This document shows positions 6,568 to 13,782 of a stretch of DNA of 17,824 bases, in pieces (within the stretch, counting starts at the first letter, position 1; each line of letters starts with the position of its first letter). This DNA is from Fibrobacter sp. (lineage in GTDB: Bacteria > Fibrobacterota > Fibrobacteria > Fibrobacterales > Fibrobacteraceae): assembly GCA_017550445.1 (NCBI GenBank), contig JAFZOV010000061.1, positions 1 to 17,824 on the forward strand, written 5' to 3'. Made by a program: the position numbers and the translations under genes. The notes beneath the pieces are model-generated. The model was not told the DNA's origin. It was given only the letters and a program-made list of their open reading frames with translations, and ran no database searches.

Positions 6568-6575
6568 TAAATTTG
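6568..6575 (+). promoter_or_regulatory. FCB-type -7 promoter box of the phosphoglycerol transferase gene
   Basis: TAAATTTG fits TAnnTTTG and begins exactly 13 bases before the ATG at 6581. There is no Shine-Dalgarno between box and start codon. The same spacing is seen before the genes at 8345 and 13783, so a leaderless mRNA is likely. Confidence 0.55.
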
Positions 6576-6580
6576 ACTAT

Positions 6581-8251
6581 ATGAGACGAATCCTAGCAAT
6601 GTCACTGACATTTTTCTTTGACGCCCTATATGTCATTATGCTCGCATTCGCGATCGGGTTCGTACACTATTACCATTTTGACTTTTTTGCAAGCGACTTA
6701 TTAATTGCTACTGTACTCTATACCATTTTTAGAATTTACCACTACAAAAAGAGCAAAAATAATCAAGCACCCGCTCGCAGGCCCCTGAAAGTATTTCTGA
6801 TATGGCTATACCTTTTTCTTTTGATAGCCGCCCCGACCACACTCGTCTGGGTCAAGAAAACATTCCCGGTTCAAAGCCCCGACCTCACCATCATGACATT
6901 ACAGATGCCGGTCGATGGTTTTGTATTCATCTTTGTGCAGGATTATTTCAACAGAGTCGGATTCTACGCCTTGATACTATCGCTTGCTCTCCTTTGGCCT
7001 TTCTATGAATTGTATCACGACCTTCGCTTTCGCAAAATCATATTCGCCATCGCCTTTATTGCCATACTCGTTACAGGATCGGCACCGTTTTGGAATGCAA
7101 TTTCCCCTGCCGCACGCAAGCAATATATCGATTACATTTCACAAAAGCAGCCTAAACTTTATCATTCCAAATTCTACAATCACGACTTTGTCAAGTACCG
7201 CCCCGAAATGATTACGGCCGACGACACGACCCGAAATCTGGTTTTCATCTATGTAGAATCCCTCGAAAATTCGTTTCTTAAGCACACTCCCGAAATTCGG
7301 GAACTCTATGCAAACGGTCTTGTTTTTGCGGATCAGGAAGAAACTTTTGGGGGCGGGAAAAATATTATCGGAGCGGCAACGACCATTTCTTCGATGGTTT
7401 CAAAAACCACTGGTCTGCCACTCCTTTGCGGTTCCTCGTTCATGAATAACTTCGGCGAAACCGGCTTGACTTTTTTCGAAAAAGTCCCCGGCCTCTACGA
7501 TGTCCTGCACCAATACGGTTACAGAAACATTTATGTGCAGGGGACCCCCAAAAAATTTGGCGCAACGGGGCCTTTCTACGCATCACACGGAGTAGACGAT
7601 ATCTACGACAAAGACGATATTGAAAAAATGCTTGACAAGAAAGGCGAAAAATACCGCAGGAATGGGCCCGGCCTGGCCGATGCCGATGTTTTTGAATATG
7701 CAAAAAAAATATTGGATACCCTGTCATCCGATAAATTTTCGCTCACGCTCACGACTATCGACACGCATTTCCCAAGAGGTTTCTTAGACTGGCGCTGCAA
7801 AGAAACTCCGAAATCAACCAGAGATAGCGACTACTACGCTGCAGTGCTCCGTTGCACATCCAAGCGAATCGGGCAATTTGTAGATTGGATTGAACAACAA
7901 TCTTTCGGTTCGAATACAGAAATCGTCATCACAGGCGACCACCTGTTCATGGCTAAGTCTCCCGTTTCAAACATGCCATCAAGAGACAGACGTTTCTTGA
8001 ACATTTATGTCAATCCCAAGTACACGGCAACTCGAACAAAACGGCGCTACACCTCTTTTGATTCCGCCCCGACCGTGCTAGAAACAATGGGATTTCATAT
8101 AGACGGACACCGTTTCGGCTTTGGAGCAAGCCTTCTCTCTAACCAAAAGACGCTCCTCGAAACTTACGGAGAGCGCAAACTCATTCATCTGCTACGGGAA
8201 CTTTCTGGTTCAATCGAATACAACGAACTGTTCAAGAACAATACGCCGTAA
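6581..8251 (+). CDS. Membrane phosphoglycerol transferase, MdoB/OpgB-LtaS (sulfatase-fold) family
   Basis: 556 residues. The N-terminal ~170 residues hold about five membrane segments (roughly 8-29, 36-51, 69-91, 112-142, 151-168). A periplasmic alkaline-phosphatase-fold domain follows from about 215. LVFIYVESLE (220-229) carries the metal-binding Glu226. ATTISSMV (266-273) matches the catalytic threonine region (Thr267 or Thr268), TIDTHFP (392-398) matches the substrate His loop, and GDH (452-454) supplies further metal ligands. The motif wording is closest to MdoB/OpgB, which moves phosphoglycerol from phosphatidylglycerol to periplasmic glucans; LtaS-type lipoteichoic acid synthesis is less likely in a diderm. 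The acceptor here is unknown. The gene is divergent from the dikinase-like lipoprotein operon across a 137-base shared region. The start is set by the -7 box 13 bases upstream; no Shine-Dalgarno is visible. Confidence 0.82.
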   Translation: MRRILAMSLTFFFDALYVIMLAFAIGFVHYYHFDFFASDLLIATVLYTIFRIYHYKKSKNNQAPARRPLKVFLIWLYLFLLIAAPTTLVWVKKTFPVQSPDLTIMTLQMPVDGFVFIFVQDYFNRVGFYALILSLALLWPFYELYHDLRFRKIIFAIAFIAILVTGSAPFWNAISPAARKQYIDYISQKQPKLYHSKFYNHDFVKYRPEMITADDTTRNLVFIYVESLENSFLKHTPEIRELYANGLVFADQEETFGGGKNIIGAATTISSMVSKTTGLPLLCGSSFMNNFGETGLTFFEKVPGLYDVLHQYGYRNIYVQGTPKKFGATGPFYASHGVDDIYDKDDIEKMLDKKGEKYRRNGPGLADADVFEYAKKILDTLSSDKFSLTLTTIDTHFPRGFLDWRCKETPKSTRDSDYYAAVLRCTSKRIGQFVDWIEQQSFGSNTEIVITGDHLFMAKSPVSNMPSRDRRFLNIYVNPKYTATRTKRRYTSFDSAPTVLETMGFHIDGHRFGFGASLLSNQKTLLETYGERKLIHLLRELSGSIEYNELFKNNTP

Positions 8252-8284
8252 GGAATAGATTTTCTCCTTATAATGAGGCGTTTT
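8243..8284 (+). terminator. Terminator after the phosphoglycerol transferase gene
   Basis: ACGCC (8243-8247) pairs with GGCGT (8277-8281), and inside it TAAGGA (8249-8254) pairs with TCCTTA (8265-8270). A TTTT tract follows at 8281-8284. The structure overlaps the TAA stop codon. The internal bulge makes it a moderate terminator. Confidence 0.45.
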
Positions 8285-8331
8285 ATGTGTAATTATAATA
8301 CCAAAACAAAGATCGCAGAACATTTTTTATT

Positions 8332-8339
8332 TAAGTTTG
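8332..8339 (+). promoter_or_regulatory. FCB-type -7 promoter box of the NlpC/P60 gene
   Basis: TAAGTTTG fits TAnnTTTG and begins 13 bases before the ATG at 8345. No Shine-Dalgarno is present. This spacing supports 8345 over the in-frame ATG at 8273, which lies inside the preceding terminator hairpin. Confidence 0.5.
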
Positions 8340-8344
8340 CAGTA

Positions 8345-8998
8345 ATGCCGATACCGTCTATATTTAACGGAATTATTCTAGCCGCACTCAGCCTGGGGCT
8401 AGTATTCTGCAGTTTTCCGGTGCGAACGGGCTATGACAGAAACATCGGTGACTACAAGCCCGTTCCTAAAAGCGAAACGGCTCCCCCGAAAGAAGATCCA
8501 CAGGAAGTTGCACCGCAAGAAACAGCACAAGAGGCAAGTCCCGATTCCAGCAGGCATCTAAATTCCGCAGAAAAGGCAAGAGCGGCGATTAAAAAGAAAG
8601 AAACGGCCAAAGCCGCACAGAAATCAGCCCCCAAAAGCGACCTGGAAACTTACGCTCGCGGATGGATGGGAGCCAAATACGTATATGGGAAAGCCACCAA
8701 GACAAAGACAGACTGTTCCGGATTCGTAATGCAAGTTTACAAGGGCTACTACAACATCGCACTCGACCACAGCTCCTCTAAAATGTATAAGGACAGCCGT
8801 GGAAAATCAGTCAGTCGCGGAAGCCTCAAGGAAGGCGACTTGGTGTTCTTTGGTAGTCTCTGGAAAATCGACCATGTGGGAATCTACCTGCGCGGAGACC
8901 GTTTTATTCACGCAAGCACAAGCAAAGGCGTCATGATTTCGCCCATGCAAGACAAATACTGGGGTCACAAGTACCAAGGCGCCAGAAGATTTAAGTAA
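8345..8998 (+). CDS. NlpC/P60 family peptidoglycan peptidase, exported
   Basis: A 217-residue envelope protein predicted to cut peptidoglycan stem peptides. A hydrophobic N-terminal segment (about 5-22) ends in LVFC, a poor lipobox because Phe precedes Cys22, so it may be a lipoprotein or simply secreted or anchored. A Pro/Glu/Ala/Lys-rich linker covers about 38-98. The NlpC/P60 domain spans about 99-217 with catalytic Cys124 in DCSGFV, His177 in IDHVGIYL and His189 in FIHAST. An in-frame ATG at 8273 would add 24 residues ahead of the hydrophobic segment, which spoils the signal peptide, so I chose 8345. pheA follows with a nine-base gap. Confidence 0.88.
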   Translation: MPIPSIFNGIILAALSLGLVFCSFPVRTGYDRNIGDYKPVPKSETAPPKEDPQEVAPQETAQEASPDSSRHLNSAEKARAAIKKKETAKAAQKSAPKSDLETYARGWMGAKYVYGKATKTKTDCSGFVMQVYKGYYNIALDHSSSKMYKDSRGKSVSRGSLKEGDLVFFGSLWKIDHVGIYLRGDRFIHASTSKGVMISPMQDKYWGHKYQGARRFK

Positions 8999-9003
8999 AT
9001 TTA
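8996..9003 (+). promoter_or_regulatory. Possible -7 box for pheA overlapping the upstream stop codon
   Basis: TAAATTTA is one base from TAnnTTTG and starts 12 bases before the pheA ATG. Its TAA is the stop codon of the NlpC/P60 gene. pheA lacks a Shine-Dalgarno, so a leaderless mRNA from here is possible, but read-through from upstream is equally possible. Confidence 0.25.
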
Positions 9004-9007
9004 AGCT

Positions 9008-9859
9008 ATGAAGAAAATTGCATTTCAAGGCCGCAAGGGTGCCTACAGCGATTGCGCCGCACATTACCTGTTCGGGGAATGTATCGAAACGCTCCCGATG
9101 AATACTTTCGAAGAAATCTATCAAGCGATTGAAACGGGTGAAGCCGACGGCGGCGCCATTCCTATCGAAAATTCGACGGCAGGCTCCATCGAAGCCAACT
9201 ACGACTTACTTTACAAGTGGCGTCATCGCATTGTGGGAGAAGTCATGTTGCGCATTGAGCACACCTTGTGCGTGATGCCGGGCGTAAAACTTGAAGACCT
9301 CAAGCGCGTTTACAGCCACCCGCAAGCCCTTGCACAATGCTCTAAGTTCTTTGCCGAAAATCCGCAGATTAAGGCAGTGCCCGCATTCGATACCGCAGGC
9401 TCTGCCGAAGAACTTGCCGCCCGTAAAGCAATGGATGAAGGCGCCATCGCAAGCGCCTATGCCGCAAAGATTTACAACCTAGATATTTTGAAGGCGGGTC
9501 TCGAAAACCTGAAGGGTACGAACTTCACTCGTTTTTACGGCATTCAAAAGACACCCAGCACTTTCAACGAATCCGAAGGCGCCAAGACAACCATGCTGTT
9601 CGAGCTAGCCGACAACAATGCAGTGGGTGCGCTCTACAATGCGCTGGGTTGCTTTGCCAAGCGCGGCATCAACTTGACCCGCTGCGAAAGCAGACCTCAC
9701 CCCGACAAGCCGTGGGAATACATTTTCCACGTATCGTTCGAAGCCAACGTGAATGAAAAGGGCGCCCAGGCCGCGCTTGCAGAACTCAAAAATTACACGA
9801 ACAACATGTACATTCTCGGAACATTTAAGAAGGGCGTTATCGAGACGCTCAAGTACTAG
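9008..9859 (+). CDS. pheA: Prephenate dehydratase (monofunctional, with ACT domain)
   Basis: A cytoplasmic enzyme of 283 residues converting prephenate to phenylpyruvate in phenylalanine synthesis. The catalytic domain covers about 1-180, with AFQGRKGAYSD (5-15), IPIENSTAGSI (51-61) and the catalytic TRF motif in TNFTRF (171-176). An ACT regulatory domain covers about 193-275, with the phenylalanine-binding ESRP (227-230). There is no chorismate mutase domain, unlike the bifunctional E. coli enzyme, and the length is typical of the stand-alone form. It follows the NlpC/P60 gene by nine bases. The gene for the next step, an aminotransferase, may be the partial one at 17650, but that link is only suggestive. 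Confidence 0.95.
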   Translation: MKKIAFQGRKGAYSDCAAHYLFGECIETLPMNTFEEIYQAIETGEADGGAIPIENSTAGSIEANYDLLYKWRHRIVGEVMLRIEHTLCVMPGVKLEDLKRVYSHPQALAQCSKFFAENPQIKAVPAFDTAGSAEELAARKAMDEGAIASAYAAKIYNLDILKAGLENLKGTNFTRFYGIQKTPSTFNESEGAKTTMLFELADNNAVGALYNALGCFAKRGINLTRCESRPHPDKPWEYIFHVSFEANVNEKGAQAALAELKNYTNNMYILGTFKKGVIETLKY

Positions 9860-9892
9860 ATTGCCGCGCCCCTTACGGGGTTCGCAATGACG
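9859..9892. repeat. Intergenic palindromic repeat (family B), possible terminator of pheA
   Basis: It starts on the last base of the pheA stop codon. ATTGC (9860-9864) pairs with GCAAT (9884-9888), and CCCC (9869-9872) pairs with GGGG (9877-9880) around TTAC. On the opposite strand it begins CGTCATTGCGA and ends GCAATC, the same ends as the copy in the lipoprotein linker at 3440-3481. A TTTT tract (9893-9896) after it could let it act as a weak terminator. Confidence 0.6.
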
Positions 9893-9919
9893 TTTTAAAT
9901 AGAATTAAATGGAGCAAAT

Positions 9920-10645
9920 ATGGCATACGAACGTACTGACAGAAAGTTTGACGAATACCGCAACCTCAAAATGACCACGGGCTTTATTTCGAGCGCCGAC
10001 GGTTCCGTATTAATCGAAATGGGCCGCACCCGCGTCATTTGTAACGCGACGCTTTTACCGAAGGTTCCGGATTGGCTCGCCGGCAAAGGCACCGGCTGGA
10101 TTACCGCTGAATACAGCTTGCTCCCGCAGAGTACGGGTAAGCGCGTGGAACGTGAGCGCAAGGGCGCGAGCGGCCGCACTCAAGAAATCCAGCGACTGGT
10201 AGGCCGCTCGCTGCGCGGCGCAGCCGACCTTGCAGCCCTCGGTGAAAACGCCATCGTGGTCGACTGCGACGTGATCGAAGCCGATGGCGGTACACGCACC
10301 GCAAGCATTATCGGCGGCTTCGTTGCCCTTGCGATTGCCCTCAAGAAAATCAAGGCACGCCTCGGTCTCACGCAGCAAATTCTGCAGCACGGCATCACCG
10401 CTATTTCCGTCGGCGTCGTCAGCGGCAAGCCGCTTTGCGACCTCTGCTATGTAGAAGACTCCGCAGCCGATGTTGACATGAACGTGGTCATGCAAGATGC
10501 CAAGAATTTCATCGAAGTGCAAGGCACCGGCGAACACGCAAGCTTTGACCGCAACATGCTCAACACGCTCCTTGACTTAGGCGAAAAAGCCTGCAAGGAC
10601 ATTTACAAGAAGCAGATGGAACTGATTGGCGGCGAGCTTCCGTAA
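9920..10645 (+). CDS. rph: Ribonuclease PH
   Basis: A phosphate-dependent 3'-5' exoribonuclease of 241 residues that trims the 3' ends of tRNA precursors; the family acts as a ring-shaped hexamer. Arg86 in GRTQEIQRL and the GTR at 124-126 are at the canonical phosphate-binding positions. DCDVIEADGGTRTASI (115-130) and EDSAADVDMNVV (179-190) are family hallmarks. The usual DLDY before EDS reads DLCY here, but Asp180 and Asp186 of the active-site region remain. GGAG (9911-9914) five bases before the ATG sets the start. A strong bidirectional terminator separates it from the convergent rmlA. Confidence 0.96.
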   Translation: MAYERTDRKFDEYRNLKMTTGFISSADGSVLIEMGRTRVICNATLLPKVPDWLAGKGTGWITAEYSLLPQSTGKRVERERKGASGRTQEIQRLVGRSLRGAADLAALGENAIVVDCDVIEADGGTRTASIIGGFVALAIALKKIKARLGLTQQILQHGITAISVGVVSGKPLCDLCYVEDSAADVDMNVVMQDAKNFIEVQGTGEHASFDRNMLNTLLDLGEKACKDIYKKQMELIGGELP

Positions 10646-10673
10646 TCCAGCAAATAAAAAACTCTTTATACGA

Positions 10674-10701
10674 AAAGAGCCTGCAAAAATGCAGGCTCTT
10701 T
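10674..10701. terminator. Bidirectional terminator between rph and rmlA
   Basis: AAAGAGCCTGC (10674-10684) and GCAGGCTCTTT (10691-10701) form a perfect 11-bp stem with loop AAAAAT. The T-run on the plus strand is short. On the minus strand further T-runs follow, fed by the AAAAAA upstream at 10656-10661. It sits between two convergent genes. Confidence 0.85.
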
Positions 10702-10717
10702 GTAAATTCGTAGCAGA

Positions 10718-11605
10718 TTAATAACGAATCTTTCCTTCGGCGACCTTGCGCAGATGCTGGCCGTAAGGCGATTTTCCATACTTGGCGGCGGATTCCAGGA
10801 GTTTTTCCTTGGTAATCCAGCCGTTAATATAGGCAATTTCTTCGACTGCAGAAATCTGGATACCCTGGCGGTTTTCCACCATCTTCACGAACTCGCCCGC
10901 TTCAATCAGGCTATCCATAGTTCCGGTATCAAGCCAAGCAAAGCCGCGACCCAGAAGTTTCACGTCCAGTTCGCCCTGTTCCAAGTAAACACGGTTCAAG
11001 TCCGTAATTTCAAGTTCGCCACGGGCGCTCGGCTTTTGCGCCTTTGCATAGCCCGACACGCGATTGTCGTAGAAATAAAGTCCGGTAATGGCGTAGTTGC
11101 TCTTGGGATCCTTCGGTTTTTCTTCCACCGAAATCACTTTGCCCGATTCATCGAATTCCACCACGCCAAAGCGTTCCGGATCTTCCACATAATAACCGAA
11201 CACGCTCGCGCGGCCCTTTTCTTCGGCGTTCTTCACGGCAGCCTTCAAAAGCGGGCTAAAGCCGTTACCGTAGAAAATGTTGTCGCCAAGCACCATCGCG
11301 CAGCAATCATTACCGATAAATTCTTCGCCCAAAATAAAGGCCTGGGCAAGGCCATCCGGACTCGGCTGCACCTTGTAGCTCAAGTTCAGGCCCATGGAAG
11401 AGCCGTCGCCCAGCAGGCGTTCAAAGTTCGGCAAGTCCGTCGGAGTCGAAATAATGAGGATATCACGAATACCCGCAAGCATAAGCGTCGAAAGCGGGTA
11501 GTAGATCATGGGCTTGTCATAAACAGGCAAAAGCTGCTTAGACGTCACCATGGTCAACGGGTAAAGCCTGGTACCGGAGCCTCCGGCGAGCACGATTCCT
11601 TTCAT
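10718..11605 (-). CDS. rmlA: Glucose-1-phosphate thymidylyltransferase
   Basis: A cytoplasmic enzyme of 295 residues making dTDP-glucose from dTTP and glucose-1-phosphate, the first step to dTDP-L-rhamnose and related sugars. The nucleotide-binding signature [11 protein letters not shown] (8-18) with [18 protein letters not shown] (22-39) is intact. LGDNIFYG (106-113) carries the metal-binding Asp108. Length is normal for RmlA/RfbA. The ATG shares one base with the TAA of the upstream kinase gene (TAATG, 11607-11603), so translation is probably coupled. No rmlB, rmlC or rmlD is in the window. The pairing with a polysaccharide tyrosine kinase suggests a role in surface polysaccharide synthesis. 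Confidence 0.95.
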   Translation of the reverse strand: MKGIVLAGGSGTRLYPLTMVTSKQLLPVYDKPMIYYPLSTLMLAGIRDILIISTPTDLPNFERLLGDGSSMGLNLSYKVQPSPDGLAQAFILGEEFIGNDCCAMVLGDNIFYGNGFSPLLKAAVKNAEEKGRASVFGYYVEDPERFGVVEFDESGKVISVEEKPKDPKSNYAITGLYFYDNRVSGYAKAQKPSARGELEITDLNRVYLEQGELDVKLLGRGFAWLDTGTMDSLIEAGEFVKMVENRQGIQISAVEEIAYINGWITKEKLLESAAKYGKSPYGQHLRKVAEGKIRY

Positions 11606-13704
11606 TAGTACTTTCCGTATTTGTAGCCATATCCTTCGGTACGGCTGTGTTCATACTTGTTGATTACGATAGAAGCATGAGCACCGGTATTTCCCTTAAG
11701 AATCTGAGCCATGCCATCCTTAATCGCTTCAATAGAATGCTTGTTGTACTCAATGACCATGACAATCTGGGCCGCCACACGGCAAGCGAGTGCCGCGTCA
11801 GTTACCAGCATAATGGGAGGCGTATCGACAATGACCAAGTCGTAATCTTTCTTGAACTGTTCAATCAATTCGGCATAATGCTTGGAGCCAAGCAATTCGG
11901 CCGGATTATTGGGAACATTGCCACAAGGAATCACAAACAGGTTTTCGACTTCAGTCTTACAGACGACCTCTTCTGGATTGACGGCGCGGAGCAACACCTG
12001 AGAAAGGCCATTGCCGCGCTTGATACCGAATTCCTTGTGGAGGCGACCCTTACGGAGGTCTGCATCAATCAGCAGGACCTTCTTACCGAGACCGGCAAAC
12101 AAGGCCGCCAGGTTCACCGACACAAAGCTCTTGCCTACACCCGGAATAAGGCCGCTTACGCCGATCACGGACCCGCCTTCATCCATCATGGAGAATTCAA
12201 GCGAAGAGCGGAGGGCGCGCAACGATTCCACGGCCACATCATCAGGTTCCACCACGGCAAGGGGTCTGACACCCTTGGTGCCCTTGGGATTACCCTTGGG
12301 AACCTTCGCATACACCGTGAAGCCAGTTTCCTTTTCAATGAACGAGGAACTCTTCACACCGCTACTGATCTTGGACTTAATCGAAACAATCAAAGCACCA
12401 AGCAAGAAACCAAGGAACAAGGCCACGGCCAAAATAATTTTCTTTCTCGGTTTTGAAGGCTTTGTAACTTCCTCTGCAAAGTCAATAATACGAACCGACC
12501 CCACTTCACCCGCAGAAACAAGTCGTAATTGCTGAATATTGTTGAGCATAGTCGTATACATGACCTTACTCAATTCGACTTCATTGGAAAGTTTCAGCAC
12601 CTCTTGCTGAGTTGTCGGCAATTTTTTTACATCACGAGAAGTTCCGGCCAATTCGCGGTTCAAGGCTACTTCCTGTTCTTCAAGAGTTTTCACCGTCGGA
12701 TGTTCAGCATGGAACAAACGAATTGCTTCTTGTTTACGCTGTTGCAAAGCAAGAATATCCTGTTGCAACTTCATACGGCGTTGGAGCACCAGTTGCGTTT
12801 CAGCATTGATATCAACAGAACCCACTCGATTACGATAGGTATTCAAGTTTAACAATGATGAATCCATCTGAGCTTTAATATCCAGCAACTGCTTTTCTAG
12901 AAATTCCAAGGTTTTTTGAGCTTCCGCATTACGTTCTTCCACATTTTGGCGTAAATACGATGCAGCCACTTCATTCAAGATTTCCACAGCACGATCGGGA
13001 TAGACATCCTGATAAGAGAATTCCAAAATACCCGTTTTTTTGCCTTTTTCCTTGACATCGAACGCACCACGGAAGCTATCTATCGCATCAAGGCGTTTGT
13101 ATCTAGTAATTGCAAATCTCTGACCTGGGCGAACTTCAGCCCTAAAAACTCCGAACGAAGCCGAATCACCCGCATACATAAAATGATAGGTCTGTCCGAC
13201 ACTTCCCGAAAGGACTTTTTTTCCATTCTGATCAAACAAATCAAAATTTCCGAGCGTATCCTTGGCAAGCATTTCCCAAGGCTGTTCCTGCTCTTCTTTA
13301 GGAACATTCTCCCAATTCACAAGGAAATTACTCAACTCGACACGACCTTCACGATGGAACAGGCGATCTAATTTACTCAACGGTTCCGCATGCAAATCCA
13401 AGCGCATTTTTTCAACCGCTGCACCCATCACTTGGCGACTTCTAATGAGTTCCATTTCTGTTTCTGCAGGGCTACTTGTCGAGAACAAAGCTCCTATACC
13501 GCCCATCATGCCTGCAGCGCTCTTACTATTCTTAGATTCAATTTGAAGCAAAGCATCAACTTGATATACAGGTCGAATCCACATGGCAACAAGCAGGCCA
13601 ACCACGCCGGCAAACAAAAGGCATGGCAACATAATGTACCAATTCTTTGCCAGCTCCTTCAACAATTCAGCAATGTCTGTTTCTTCTTTTTTCTTTGTCG
13701 CCAT
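11605..13704 (-). CDS. Wzc-like polysaccharide co-polymerase / tyrosine autokinase
   Basis: An inner-membrane protein of 699 residues that controls chain length and export of a surface polysaccharide. A Wzz-type N-terminus has membrane segment one at about 22-42. A long periplasmic coiled-coil region (about 255-395) includes a GNVR-like end, and membrane segment two lies at about 422-441. The BY-kinase domain (about 490-685) has Walker [10 protein letters not shown] (518-526), Walker A' VLLIDADLR (543-551) and Walker B LVIVDTPP (623-630). A C-terminal tyrosine cluster, Tyr692, 694, 696 and 699, provides the usual autophosphorylation sites. It is fused in one chain like proteobacterial Wzc rather than split as in Firmicutes. 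No wza channel or low-molecular-weight phosphatase gene is adjacent. AGAGG ten bases before the ATG is a weak ribosome binding site. Confidence 0.92.
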   Translation of the reverse strand: MATKKKEETDIAELLKELAKNWYIMLPCLLFAGVVGLLVAMWIRPVYQVDALLQIESKNSKSAAGMMGGIGALFSTSSPAETEMELIRSRQVMGAAVEKMRLDLHAEPLSKLDRLFHREGRVELSNFLVNWENVPKEEQEQPWEMLAKDTLGNFDLFDQNGKKVLSGSVGQTYHFMYAGDSASFGVFRAEVRPGQRFAITRYKRLDAIDSFRGAFDVKEKGKKTGILEFSYQDVYPDRAVEILNEVAASYLRQNVEERNAEAQKTLEFLEKQLLDIKAQMDSSLLNLNTYRNRVGSVDINAETQLVLQRRMKLQQDILALQQRKQEAIRLFHAEHPTVKTLEEQEVALNRELAGTSRDVKKLPTTQQEVLKLSNEVELSKVMYTTMLNNIQQLRLVSAGEVGSVRIIDFAEEVTKPSKPRKKIILAVALFLGFLLGALIVSIKSKISSGVKSSSFIEKETGFTVYAKVPKGNPKGTKGVRPLAVVEPDDVAVESLRALRSSLEFSMMDEGGSVIGVSGLIPGVGKSFVSVNLAALFAGLGKKVLLIDADLRKGRLHKEFGIKRGNGLSQVLLRAVNPEEVVCKTEVENLFVIPCGNVPNNPAELLGSKHYAELIEQFKKDYDLVIVDTPPIMLVTDAALACRVAAQIVMVIEYNKHSIEAIKDGMAQILKGNTGAHASIVINKYEHSRTEGYGYKYGKY

Positions 13705-13769
13705 AAACAGTTATCCTCTAACACAAATTTTTTAGCAATTTAGAAAAAACAGGGATACACCTAAAAAGC

Positions 13770-13777
13770 TATCTTTG
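13770..13777 (+). promoter_or_regulatory. FCB-type -7 promoter box of the Ski2-like helicase gene
   Basis: TATCTTTG fits TAnnTTTG and begins 13 bases before the ATG at 13783. No Shine-Dalgarno is present, which suggests a leaderless mRNA. The same octamer occurs at 17613-17620. Confidence 0.6.
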
Positions 13778-13782
13778 GCTTT

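Noticed and set aside
8273..8344. ATG at 8273 as start of the NlpC/P60 protein
   Set aside because: It lies inside the terminator hairpin of the preceding gene and puts 24 polar or mixed residues before the signal segment, whereas 8345 has the promoter box at the recurrent spacing.
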